From Micavibrio sp. (GTDB lineage Bacteria > Pseudomonadota > Alphaproteobacteria > Micavibrionales > Micavibrionaceae), in contig JAQGJB010000092.1 in NCBI GenBank assembly GCA_028290825.1, positions 1-51,116 on the forward strand: 51,116 nucleotides of DNA. The letters run 5' to 3'. Position numbers and translations under genes: made by a program. The notes beneath the pieces were generated by a model. It did no database searches. It had not been told where the DNA came from and saw only the letters and a list, made by a program, of their open reading frames with translations. Positions 1 to 8,082 of this stretch are shown here, one piece after another; position 1 is the stretch's first letter; each line of letters starts with the position of its first letter.

Positions 1-107
1 ATAGTGCTTCAAATGCAACGATCATGGCTGCTGATCAGTTCCGTCGCTATGGACTGCCCGCCAATATGAATGCGCGCAAAGAATATCCGGGAATGGAAGT
101 GAAATGA
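1..107 (+). CDS. C-terminal end of an unidentified protein (partial)
   Basis: Only the last 34 codons are inside the window, in the frame ending at the TGA at 105-107. The tail is hydrophilic and ends in a MEVK-like sequence. I do not recognise the family. The stop overlaps the ATG of the next gene as ATGA (104-107), so the two are probably translationally coupled and in one operon. The open frame runs to the window edge with no stop and is followed by a coupled start, which is why I take it as coding. Confidence 0.6.
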   Translation, partial: SASNATIMAADQFRRYGLPANMNARKEYPGMEVK

Positions 108-1456
108 GTCACAACCCGAAAAGCAGACCAAAGCCTGACATTGATCCTGATAACGATTTCGTCATAACGGATTTTGACCCTGCGGAAAACCTTGCCAAGG
201 CCCTGGCTGGCCGCCCTCTGACTGAGGGTGTTACGATTGATTCCCGCCGGGCGCAAATCATTGATGACGGGTTCTGGCGGCACCGGAACCGCGCCGAAGG
301 CGGCTGGAGCATACAGACGAGCATTGCAGATGTTCCGGCCATTATGCCGGATGACAGCGCTCTGGCACAGCATGTGACCGCAAAATTCCAGGATGAGAGC
401 TTGGTCCTGCTACAGAAAAAAAAGGGCGAAACGCAGATCAGAAATTTTCCTTTCGCATTGCTCAATGATCATATCAGCCTGCACCAGGGTGCGGTGAGGC
501 CGGTTTTAAGCTTCGACGTGGAGCTAGGTCATGATTTCCGGCTTACAAGTTATACTATTGCGCGCAAGGCGTTCCGCAACCTGCATAAATGTGATCACGA
601 CGACCTCGCCACCCAGTACAAGCCGATCAGGGACCAAGTCAAAAGCTGGTATAAAATGTCGAACACAATGGCGGAAAATCGTGTGTTCGATGTGGCTTCG
701 GCCTGCGACAGCGCTCTGGGGTACGCTGACAGTGATTGTTCCCTCCCTCGGCTGAGGCTGGCCTTTAACCATGCAAACCAGAGCGAGTGCCTGGTGCAGG
801 AAATGATGCGCCTGACCAATGCTGTGGCGGGCGATTTCGTCGCGGCGCATAACCTGACCGTTCCGGTTATGCCGCAAAACAGAAAAATTATCATTGAATA
901 TGTCAGTCCCAATCCCGCCTTTGATGCGGAATGTGATGTCCTGGCCGAAGCTGTGATCGCGCGCTATTCTAATTCCTGCCAGCCGAAAATCCGCGTGACA
1001 TCTCCTATGCGCCTGTATTCGGATTATGTGACGATGAAGATTATGGCGCGCGAGCTTGACGGGCTTGCCGAGTCTGCAGGACTGAGGGACGAAGCGCTGC
1101 GCCTCTCTGCAATCTTTCAGAAGGCTGCGGCAGAAAAGCCGTTTTCGCCAAAACATATGGCGGATTTGTGCATACGGAAGCGCGCGCAGCAGGGCGGGGA
1201 GCATCCTTTCAGTTTCCTGACCCGGCATGACGGTGATGCGGCCTCGCTGCGGCTTGACAGTATCAAGCGGCCCAATGTGGCTGTGCGCACCCTGCATGTG
1301 CCGGGCGGGGAAGTTTTTCTTGTTGGCCTGTTGTTTCCGCAGGATGGAAAGAAATCCTGGGCAATTGCCCATAATTATGAAACGGCGCGGGAGCAGGCGG
1401 CCACGCGCATGCTGCGCCTGATGAGCCAGATTCCCCAGTCTTTATGCCACAGGTAA
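104..1456 (+). CDS. RNase II/R-family (RNB domain) protein with an altered catalytic site
   Basis: The 450-residue protein aligns with the RNB exoribonuclease domain. There is a TID motif (44-46), a DD pair (54-55), an IADV strand (74-77) as in the IADP of RNase II, and an SPMRLYSD motif near residue 300 matching the SPIRRYxD signature that carries a catalytic arginine. Aligned without gaps to the E. coli RNase II block, the second of the four metal-binding aspartates (D207) is Ile52, and the usual DDA is DDG. The other three aspartates are present. The protein is short (E. coli RNase II is about 644 residues), has almost no N-terminal cold-shock region, and ends without an obvious S1 domain. 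The last 40 residues instead have an alanine-rich helix faintly like a dsRNA-binding domain. Activity is therefore uncertain. The start is the ATG overlapping the upstream stop. Confidence 0.82.
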   Translation: MSHNPKSRPKPDIDPDNDFVITDFDPAENLAKALAGRPLTEGVTIDSRRAQIIDDGFWRHRNRAEGGWSIQTSIADVPAIMPDDSALAQHVTAKFQDESLVLLQKKKGETQIRNFPFALLNDHISLHQGAVRPVLSFDVELGHDFRLTSYTIARKAFRNLHKCDHDDLATQYKPIRDQVKSWYKMSNTMAENRVFDVASACDSALGYADSDCSLPRLRLAFNHANQSECLVQEMMRLTNAVAGDFVAAHNLTVPVMPQNRKIIIEYVSPNPAFDAECDVLAEAVIARYSNSCQPKIRVTSPMRLYSDYVTMKIMARELDGLAESAGLRDEALRLSAIFQKAAAEKPFSPKHMADLCIRKRAQQGGEHPFSFLTRHDGDAASLRLDSIKRPNVAVRTLHVPGGEVFLVGLLFPQDGKKSWAIAHNYETAREQAATRMLRLMSQIPQSLCHR

Positions 1457-1460
1457 AGTT

Positions 1461-2801
1461 CTAGGCAGCCTTTTTCAGGCGCGCCTTTACCTTATCCGGC
1501 CCGATCAGGGGCAGAAGGACGGCGAGTTCCGGACCGTGATCCATCCCTGTAATCGCGCGGCGCAACGGCATGAACAGTTCCTTGCCCTTGCGTCCCGTCG
1601 CGGTTTTTACGGCGTCGGTCCATTCTTTCCAGGTGTTTTCATTCCACGGCGAAGGCGGCAAAACGGATTCTGCCTGGCCGATAAAGCCGGCATCGTCAAT
1701 TGCCGGTTCAACCGGGCCATGCGCCACATGCCACCATTCTTTCACATCCGACACGCGGGTGAGGTTGGGGCGGACGGCATTCCAGAAATTTTCATCCAGA
1801 TCGGACAAACCCATATCATCGAGGCGTGATTTCACCGCTGCGTAATCCGTGTGGTGAATGACCTTGGCGTTCAGCTTGATCAGCTCCTCGACATCGAATT
1901 TAGGAGCGCCTTTTGAGAATTTCGAAATATCGAATTTTTCCAGCAGGTCTGGGATCGCGGTAAACGGTTCGATGGATTCGGAACTGCCGAGCAAGGCGAG
2001 GAAGTCGATGATTGCCATCGGTTCAAGCCCTTCGGTTTCGCGCAGATCCTTGACGCTCAAACTGCCGAGGCGTTTGGAAAGCTTGCCGCCCTCCGAATCC
2101 ATGATCATCGGCATATGCGCGAATTGCGGCGGTTCGGAGCCGATCGCCTGGAACATCTGGATATGCATGGCGGTGTTGGACACATGGTCCTCGCCGCGGA
2201 TAATATGCGTGATCTTGTAATCGATATCGTCGATCACAGAGCACAGGTGATAGAGCGGGGAGCCATCCTCACGTATCAGCACCGGATCGGACATATCCTT
2301 GCTTTCGAACTTTACCGGTCCCCGGATCATATCGTTCCATTCGATTGAGCCGTCGAGAAGCTTGAAACGCCAGTGCGGCTTGCGGCCTTCGGCCTCGTAC
2401 TTCGCGCGTTGTTCAGGGGTGAGGCGCAGGGCGCTGCGGTCATAGCTCGGCGGCTTGCCCTGCGACAATTGTGTCTTGCGCTTCAGTGCCAGTTCTTCCT
2501 GCGTCTCATAGGCGGGGTAGAGGCGGCCATCGGCTTTCAGTTTTTCAATGACTTCGTCATAACGGCCGAAGCGGTCACGCTGGCGTGCTTTCTCGTCCCA
2601 GGTCAGGCCCAGCCATTTCATTCCGGCTTCGATATCGGCCTCATATTCCGGCTTGCTACGCTCCTGATCGGTATCGTCGATCCGCAGCAGGAAATGACCT
2701 GCATTCTTTTTTGCGAACAGCCATGTCACCACGGCGGCGCGGACATTCCCGGCATGGATATAACCGGTTGGGGATGGGGCAAAACGAACGCGTACGGACA
2801 A
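1461..2801 (-). CDS. gltX: Glutamyl-tRNA synthetase
   Basis: Class I aminoacyl-tRNA synthetase charging tRNA(Glu) in the cytosol. From the chosen start the protein has 446 residues, a normal length. The HIGH-type motif is in PSPTGYIHAGN (about 9-19). The KMSKS equivalent is KLSKR (about 240). An HIIRGEDHV segment typical of GluRS precedes it. A longer reading frame reaches 2861, but I prefer the TTG at 2799-2801: AGAAGG lies 9 nt upstream (2811-2816), the protein then begins SVRVRFAPSPTG as in the family, and a good promoter at 2833-2861 overlaps the extra codons. Alphaproteobacteria often carry two GluRS paralogues; which one this is cannot be told here. It converges on the RNB gene with 4 bp between the stops. 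Confidence 0.96.
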   Translation of the reverse strand: MSVRVRFAPSPTGYIHAGNVRAAVVTWLFAKKNAGHFLLRIDDTDQERSKPEYEADIEAGMKWLGLTWDEKARQRDRFGRYDEVIEKLKADGRLYPAYETQEELALKRKTQLSQGKPPSYDRSALRLTPEQRAKYEAEGRKPHWRFKLLDGSIEWNDMIRGPVKFESKDMSDPVLIREDGSPLYHLCSVIDDIDYKITHIIRGEDHVSNTAMHIQMFQAIGSEPPQFAHMPMIMDSEGGKLSKRLGSLSVKDLRETEGLEPMAIIDFLALLGSSESIEPFTAIPDLLEKFDISKFSKGAPKFDVEELIKLNAKVIHHTDYAAVKSRLDDMGLSDLDENFWNAVRPNLTRVSDVKEWWHVAHGPVEPAIDDAGFIGQAESVLPPSPWNENTWKEWTDAVKTATGRKGKELFMPLRRAITGMDHGPELAVLLPLIGPDKVKARLKKAA

Positions 2802-2832
2802 GGGGAAATTCCTTCTAAAACATTGAAATACC

Positions 2833-2861
2833 GTTATATACGGCAAATTAAAGCGCCGCAA
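2833..2861 (-). promoter_or_regulatory. Probable sigma-70 promoter of gltX
   Basis: On the minus strand TTGCGG (2856-2861) and TATAAC (2833-2838) are separated by 17 bp. Transcription would start near 2826, giving a leader of about 25 nt before the TTG start at 2801. Found by eye only. Confidence 0.5.
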
Positions 2862-2901
2862 GAAAACGGATTTTTAAAAATTTGCAATAAAGCGTAATGT
2901 T

Positions 2902-3435
2902 ATGGTAAAAAGCATTATGACTGATCAAAACTTGAATGAAGATTTAAAGTTTTATTTCTCCAGTTTTCAGCACATGAAAACGATGCTGCATGACCATCTG
3001 GGTGGTTTAAATCTTGAACAGAAAGGGCAGCAGCATATTGCCGAACTGCCCTATGCCTATCAGATCATCGCAGCAGAAAACAAATTTAACGAGCCAAAAA
3101 CCTATGGCTATTTTCGCGGCAGAGTTATTCCCGTGCGCTTCACCGCCGAAGGCGGGAACGAGTTCGAGAGTCTCTCCGCCCTGGCTGCGGCTGTGATGTC
3201 GGAATTCGTGACGGGCAGCGGCATGATCGCCCTGCATCAGCCCAAACAGGGGCAGGGACTTCTTGAGCATAAACCTTATTGCGACATCGGGCAGCTTGAT
3301 CCGGCTCATAATGAAGACGACCCAAACCTGATCAGCCTAAAAACCGTCTGGTATGATCGCAGCATGGGAACGATCAAGCAGCTATCCTCTGCCTGTCATG
3401 ACAGCCATCTTCTGGATCCTGTTTTTATTCCTTAA
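2902..3435 (+). CDS. Hypothetical cytosolic protein
   Basis: A 177-residue protein with no signal peptide or membrane segment and no domain I recognise. It is moderately acidic and contains a strand-rich middle (YGYFRGRVIPVRF, about 73-85). It is divergent from gltX and convergent with nadE, with one base between the stops. An alternative start is the ATG at 2917 (MTDQ); neither start has a clear Shine-Dalgarno sequence. Codon use resembles the neighbours, so I take it as real. Function unknown. Confidence 0.65.
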   Translation: MVKSIMTDQNLNEDLKFYFSSFQHMKTMLHDHLGGLNLEQKGQQHIAELPYAYQIIAAENKFNEPKTYGYFRGRVIPVRFTAEGGNEFESLSALAAAVMSEFVTGSGMIALHQPKQGQGLLEHKPYCDIGQLDPAHNEDDPNLISLKTVWYDRSMGTIKQLSSACHDSHLLDPVFIP

Positions 3436-3436
3436 A

Positions 3437-5086
3437 CTATCCTTTATATCCGTTAGTGATCGGATACCGCCGTTCACGACCAAAAGCGCGCGGGGTAATC
3501 TTCACACCCGGCGCGGACTGGCGGCGTTTATATTCGGCCCGGTCCACCATGCCCTGAACGCGCTTTGCTGTTTCAATGTTAAAGCCAAGCGCGTCTAAAC
3601 CCGCCGGATCAAGGTCTTTTTCAATCAGGCCGGAAAGTACGGCGTCCAGTTCGTCATAAGGCGGAAGGCTGTCTTGGTCCTTCTGGCCGGGCTTCAGTTC
3701 TGCGGTCGGGGCTTTGGTCATGATGCGTTCCGGTATTACCGGCCCGGCCGGACCGAAACTGCCCTCCGGCCTATGGGCGTTGCGCCAGGCGGCCATTTTA
3801 TAGACATCGGTCTTGTAAATATCCTTCAGTACATTGAACCCGCCGCACATGTCGCCGTAGAGCGTGGCATAGCCTGTTGCCATTTCGGATTTGTTGCCTG
3901 TCGACAAAACCATGCGGCCTGAGGAATTGGACAGCGCCATGAGGATCACGCCGCGCGCGCGTGATTGGATATTCTGGTGCGTAATGTCGGGGGTGACAGG
4001 TGTGAAGTGGTGCGAGAGTTCCATTTCAAAGGAGGTGACAATATCAGTTATGGAGACAGAGTCATGAGAGACGCCGAGCGCGGCAGAGCATTCAGCAGCG
4101 TCATCAAGGCTGTCCTGTGATGTGTATTTCGATGGCATCATGACGCAATGAACGGCATCAGGACCAAGAGCGTCAGTCGCAATCGCGGCAGAGATTGCAG
4201 AATCGATCCCGCCCGACATGCCAAGGACAATACCGGGGAAGCCGTTTTTGGTAACGTAATCGCGCAGGCCGAGCATAACGGCCTGATAAATCAGGGCCGG
4301 TCCTTCACGGTGCAGTTTTATCTCACCGGTCCCGCAGAGCCAGCCGCCGGTCGGCGTTTTTTCCCATACGGTGTGGACAAGATCGGGCTCGAATTCCCCC
4401 ACGCGGAGGATGGAGTCGCCATTTTGATTAAGGATGAAGGATGCGCCATCGAACACAATCTCATCCTGCCCGCCGACCGCATTGACGTAGATCAGGGGCA
4501 GTCCGGTTTCCCGGATTCGTGCCTTTGCGACCTCAAGGCGCCTTTCAAGCTTGCCTGTTTCAAAAGGGCTGGCGTTGACGACGATGAGGCAATCGGCCCC
4601 GCCGTTCTTCAGGGCCAGCGCAACATCCGGGAACCAGCAATCTTCACAGATCATGACCCCGAGTGTATTGCCGCGGAATGGAATGGGCGCAGGCAGGGGG
4701 CCGGATTCAAAAATACGCTGTTCATCAAAAACACCGTAATTGGGCAGGTTATATTTAAACCGGGTGGCCTGAATCTTCCCGTCACCGATCAGGTGAACCG
4801 CGTTGTATGTTTTCCCGTTATGCCGCCAGGGGCAGGGGAGAAGAACGTGCATTGCTCCGGATTGCAGGGCAAAGCCGTGAACGGCATCTTCAACCGCCTG
4901 CATAAAGGACGGTTTCAGAACAAGGTCCTCCGGCGGGTAGCCTGTGACGAACAGCTCTGGGAAAACCACGAGTTCCGTATTCGAGGGCACCTTGGCGAGA
5001 GCATTTTTAGCCATCACGATATTCCCCGCAATATCGCCGACAATCGGGTTAAGCTGGGCCAGGGAAATGTGCAATTTATTAGTCAT
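3437..5086 (-). CDS. nadE: Glutamine-dependent NAD+ synthetase
   Basis: Last step of NAD+ synthesis: amidation of nicotinic acid adenine dinucleotide with ammonia from glutamine. The 549 residues form the usual fusion. The N-terminal nitrilase-type glutaminase has the triad visible as Glu44 (FPELFVTGYPP), Lys111 (RFKYNLPNYG) and Cys147 (MICEDCWFP). The C-terminal synthetase has the ATP-binding GMSGGIDSA loop near 295 and a STGNKSE segment. GAGGA stands about 6 nt before the ATG. Together with pncB nearby it gives a salvage route from nicotinate to NAD+. Confidence 0.97.
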   Translation of the reverse strand: MTNKLHISLAQLNPIVGDIAGNIVMAKNALAKVPSNTELVVFPELFVTGYPPEDLVLKPSFMQAVEDAVHGFALQSGAMHVLLPCPWRHNGKTYNAVHLIGDGKIQATRFKYNLPNYGVFDEQRIFESGPLPAPIPFRGNTLGVMICEDCWFPDVALALKNGGADCLIVVNASPFETGKLERRLEVAKARIRETGLPLIYVNAVGGQDEIVFDGASFILNQNGDSILRVGEFEPDLVHTVWEKTPTGGWLCGTGEIKLHREGPALIYQAVMLGLRDYVTKNGFPGIVLGMSGGIDSAISAAIATDALGPDAVHCVMMPSKYTSQDSLDDAAECSAALGVSHDSVSITDIVTSFEMELSHHFTPVTPDITHQNIQSRARGVILMALSNSSGRMVLSTGNKSEMATGYATLYGDMCGGFNVLKDIYKTDVYKMAAWRNAHRPEGSFGPAGPVIPERIMTKAPTAELKPGQKDQDSLPPYDELDAVLSGLIEKDLDPAGLDALGFNIETAKRVQGMVDRAEYKRRQSAPGVKITPRAFGRERRYPITNGYKG

Positions 5087-5320
5087 GGTGTCCTCAAAGT
5101 AAACGAATTCTCCAGTTATTTAAGCCGCTTAGCACATTCCTTTAGTTCGTTCGTAAAAAACCGCACATCTTTTTTCGATCATCTTATTGAAAATAGCGAA
5201 ACATGGCTCTACAATAGGATATTATTCCTCTAATGTAAATATTGGCTTCGGCTTTTTAAAAGAAAGTTGATCGGTCTCTCCGGCTGGACCATCATGGTAA
5301 CCAATCAGGAGTTACGATTT

Positions 5321-5818
5321 ATGCAGATCTTCATTGCGACCCTAATGGCAGCTTTTTTGTGCCTGTCCCCGTTTACGGCGGATGCAGCAGACCAGAATGC
5401 CCGGACAGCCAAAATGGCGGCCTTGCAGACGGAAACCGATGCAGCCATCGTCAGGGTGGTCGAGATCGTCAATCAGCCCATTTCCGTTTTTACCCGCCTG
5501 CGAGATTCAGAAGTCGGTTATTTCGCGAAAGGCTGGTTTCATGAAGGGGCGATCGAGCCTGAATTCGAAACGGTCGATATACGCAAATACCAGACCTTTC
5601 CCTATAATAATCATCCCTACGTTTCGTCCAGCCTGAACCCAACCGAGATGTTCAGGAGCAGCGAACTGGAATTCAACGCCATGACAAAATATTTCTATAT
5701 GGACCGCACAAGGCCGAAGAAGAAATTAAACAAGGCGGAAATGGACGAGATCAATCTTCTCTACCGCACCATCGGCAAGAACCGGCGCCTGCTGGCTGAT
5801 CTGAAAAAAGGCCGTTAA
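5321..5818 (+). CDS. Small exported protein of unknown function
   Basis: A 165-residue protein with a Sec signal peptide (hydrophobic about 3-17, probable cleavage after ADA near 20). The mature part is hydrophilic, Tyr- and Asn-containing, and ends in a basic helical region (PKKKLNKAEMDE ... LLADLKKGR). No recognised domain. I chose the ATG at 5321 over the upstream in-frame ATG because AGGAG (5307-5311) is 9 nt upstream and the signal peptide begins there. It ends 2 nt before pncB, so the two are probably co-transcribed, which is odd for a periplasmic protein beside a cytosolic NAD salvage enzyme. Confidence 0.75.
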   Translation: MQIFIATLMAAFLCLSPFTADAADQNARTAKMAALQTETDAAIVRVVEIVNQPISVFTRLRDSEVGYFAKGWFHEGAIEPEFETVDIRKYQTFPYNNHPYVSSSLNPTEMFRSSELEFNAMTKYFYMDRTRPKKKLNKAEMDEINLLYRTIGKNRRLLADLKKGR

Positions 5819-5820
5819 TC

Positions 5821-7395
5821 ATGACAATCCTGCCCGATCCTCTCGCCCGCCATTCCGCGTTGTGGGGCGATCAATATGCGCTGACCATGGCGCAGGCGTT
5901 TTTTACGCATGGGCGACATAATATCAATACCACCTTCCACGCGTTTATCCGCACCAATCCGTTCAAAGGCGGGTATCTGGTCACGGCGGGGCAGAATATT
6001 ATTTATGAATGGCTGGCCCGTCACTGGCGTTTTGACACCGATGATATTGCTCTTTTGAAACGGAAGACGGTTCAGGACCCGGTCAGCGGCGAGATGAAGC
6101 CACTGTTCACGCCGGAATTCATCGACATGGTGGCGGCGGCGAAAATGGAACTGACCATCCACGCCATGCCGGAAGGGGAACTGGCCTTCCCGGACCAACC
6201 GATCATGCGCGTACATGGGCCGTTATGGCAGTGCCTGATGGTGGAGGGCGCTGTCCTCAATACAATCAATTCTCAATCATTGTTTGCGACGCTCGCCTCT
6301 CGCCTTGTTGAAGTAGCGGAAGGGAAACCGGTGCTGGAATTCGGCCTTCGCCGGGCGCAGGCCATTGGCGGGTTGGAGCCGACACGCGGGGCATGGGTGG
6401 GCGGCGTCCACGGCACATCGAACATGCTGGCGGAAAAATATTACGGCATCCCTTCGACCGGAACTTTCGCCCATGCTTTTGTTATGGTGTATGAGGATGA
6501 ACTGGAGGCTTTCAGGGCTTATGCAGAAGCAATGCCGTATAACGGAATTTTCCTGGTGGACACATATGATTCACTGGAAGGTGTTCGCCGTGCGGTGACG
6601 GCCTGCCGCGGTGCTGGTATAAAAATGAAGGGCATTCGCCTGGATTCCGGGGACCTTACCTACCTGTCGCGGCAGGCACGGGTCATTCTTGATGAGGCCG
6701 GTTTCGGCGATACGCAGATTGTCGCCTCGAACGACCTGGATGAGGAAACCATGGCCGCGATCCGCATGGAAGGCGGGGCGATGGATATCTGGGCGGTGGG
6801 CACAAACCTTGTCACCGCCAAATCGCAACCGGCTCTGGGCGGGGTTTACAAATTGGGGGCGGTTTACGGCGACGGTCTGACCCAGAACGAAATCGACGCC
6901 ACGCGGCAGGCCGTTGCGGCGGGAAAACAGCCGCATCTCGACAAAAATTTCATGCGCGATGTCATAAAGATATCGGAACAGACAGCCAAAGTGACCATTC
7001 CCGGTGAACTGGATGTGCTGCGCTTCCTGCATCAGAACCATGTGGAACGTTATGACGGCGACGTGATTATATCGACTTATCTTGCCGACCCTGTGAAAGA
7101 CGGGGTCCTGGTGCAGGATGTCAGGTCCCTCCGCAAAGACGACGATACGCAGAAGAAAACTTTTTCGAGGGGCACAAAAGTTTACAGGCCGCTGCAAAAA
7201 ATATTTGATGCGGGGCGTATGATTGCCGCAATGGAAAATGTAGATCAGGCACGTCAAAGGGCGGCACAATCTCTGGCCATGCTCGATCCCACGCACAGAC
7301 GCCTGAAAAACCCGCATTGGTACGGCGTAGGACTTGAGGAAAGCCTCTATCAGACCCGAAAAGACATGATAGAGTCGTTACGGCGGAAACGTTAA
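5821..7395 (+). CDS. pncB: Nicotinate phosphoribosyltransferase
   Basis: Converts nicotinate and PRPP (with ATP) to nicotinate mononucleotide, the entry to NAD salvage. The 524-residue length and motifs fit the long bacterial NAPRTase type: LVTAGQNIIYEWL near 50, EFGLRRAQ with GGVHGTSNMLAEKYYG in the middle, the catalytic region around GTFAHAFVM, and GIRLDSGDLTYLS (phosphate/PRPP binding). The start follows the preceding stop by 2 nt with AAAGG about 9 nt upstream. Its product feeds NadE (3437-5086) after adenylylation by a NadD not seen here. Confidence 0.95.
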   Translation: MTILPDPLARHSALWGDQYALTMAQAFFTHGRHNINTTFHAFIRTNPFKGGYLVTAGQNIIYEWLARHWRFDTDDIALLKRKTVQDPVSGEMKPLFTPEFIDMVAAAKMELTIHAMPEGELAFPDQPIMRVHGPLWQCLMVEGAVLNTINSQSLFATLASRLVEVAEGKPVLEFGLRRAQAIGGLEPTRGAWVGGVHGTSNMLAEKYYGIPSTGTFAHAFVMVYEDELEAFRAYAEAMPYNGIFLVDTYDSLEGVRRAVTACRGAGIKMKGIRLDSGDLTYLSRQARVILDEAGFGDTQIVASNDLDEETMAAIRMEGGAMDIWAVGTNLVTAKSQPALGGVYKLGAVYGDGLTQNEIDATRQAVAAGKQPHLDKNFMRDVIKISEQTAKVTIPGELDVLRFLHQNHVERYDGDVIISTYLADPVKDGVLVQDVRSLRKDDDTQKKTFSRGTKVYRPLQKIFDAGRMIAAMENVDQARQRAAQSLAMLDPTHRRLKNPHWYGVGLEESLYQTRKDMIESLRRKR

Positions 7396-7404
7396 CAAAT
7401 TAAC

Positions 7405-7430
7405 GGAACTAAAAGCGCGCTCGACACGTT
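7405..7430 (+). promoter_or_regulatory. EcfG-type (general stress sigma) promoter
   Basis: GGAAC (7405-7409) and CGTT (7427-7430) are exactly 17 bp apart. This matches the alphaproteobacterial EcfG consensus GGAAC-N16/17-CGTT. It lies 40 bp upstream of the DUF1328 gene, a family commonly in that regulon. Confidence 0.72.
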
Positions 7431-7470
7431 GGTCACCTGAATACGGATAAACAAAATTCAGGAGATTAAA

Positions 7471-7650
7471 ATGCTGCAATGGGCTGTTACATTTCTGGTG
7501 CTGGCGTTAATCGCCGGCCTTCTCGGTTTCGGCGGCGTTGCCGCTATTTCGATTGAATTTGCAAAGATCCTGTTCGTGATCTTTCTGGTTCTTTTCCTTG
7601 TCGCTGCCATTGGTCATGCAATGCGCGGTAAAACCCCGCCAGCAATTTAG
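7471..7650 (+). CDS. DUF1328 (YtjA-type) small membrane protein
   Basis: A 59-residue protein, MLQWAVTFLV... to ...MRGKTPPAI. It has two hydrophobic helices (about 4-27 and 31-50) separated by a short loop, and a basic C-terminus. This is the size and pattern of the DUF1328/YtjA family, small inner-membrane proteins of unknown function often induced by stress. AGGAG (7460-7464) is 6 nt before the ATG. The EcfG-like promoter at 7405-7430 supports stress control. The next gene starts within 10 nt, so they form one operon. Confidence 0.88.
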   Translation: MLQWAVTFLVLALIAGLLGFGGVAAISIEFAKILFVIFLVLFLVAAIGHAMRGKTPPAI

Positions 7651-7659
7651 GTGAAGAAA

Positions 7660-8064
7660 ATGTACGTTAATAACAAAGCAATCGGTGCGGTCCTTCTCGT
7701 TGTTGTCCTTCTGGTGATGACGGCGGGGGCAAGTGCGCTCATTACCCGTAACAACATGGAAGATAAAAGTGTGACCGTTACGGAAGAAACTGTAACCAAG
7801 CCTAAGGTCGTGCATCATACAGCGTCGAATAACATTCGCTGGAACGACAACAAGCGGGTTCAGCAGAAACCGGCGCAACCGGTAAAAACATGTTCCGACG
7901 GTAACGTTGTCGGCGCAGTTCTCGGCGCAGTCGGCGGCGGTCTGGTGGGTAACCAGATTGGCGGTGGTAAGGGTAAAGACGTCGCGACCATCGGCGGAGC
8001 AGCCGTTGGCGGTCTTGCGGGTCAGCAATACATTCCGACGAAGAACGTACTGTGCTCTAACTAA
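7660..8064 (+). CDS. Glycine-zipper (17 kDa surface antigen-like) envelope protein
   Basis: 134 residues from the preferred ATG at 7660, which has AGGTGA 6 nt upstream; a GTG at 7651 is also in frame. An N-terminal hydrophobic segment (about 7-27) is a signal peptide or anchor without a lipobox cysteine. The C-terminal half has the glycine-zipper pattern of the Rickettsia 17-kDa antigen family (VVGAVLGAVGGGLVGNQIGG and a second GG-rich helix). Two cysteines, in KTCSDG and VLCSN, could pair. Such domains insert in or associate with the outer membrane. Probably co-expressed with the DUF1328 gene under general stress control. Confidence 0.82.
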   Translation: MYVNNKAIGAVLLVVVLLVMTAGASALITRNNMEDKSVTVTEETVTKPKVVHHTASNNIRWNDNKRVQQKPAQPVKTCSDGNVVGAVLGAVGGGLVGNQIGGGKGKDVATIGGAAVGGLAGQQYIPTKNVLCSN

Positions 8065-8082
8065 GCCGCCCGCGATAAAGAT

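Noticed and set aside
524-1372. 282-codon ORF antisense to the RNB gene
   Set aside because: The sense strand carries recognisable RNB motifs and a coupled start; the antisense frame is a composition shadow.
4148-5233. 361-codon ORF antisense to nadE
   Set aside because: No domain pattern; nadE motifs are unambiguous on the other strand.
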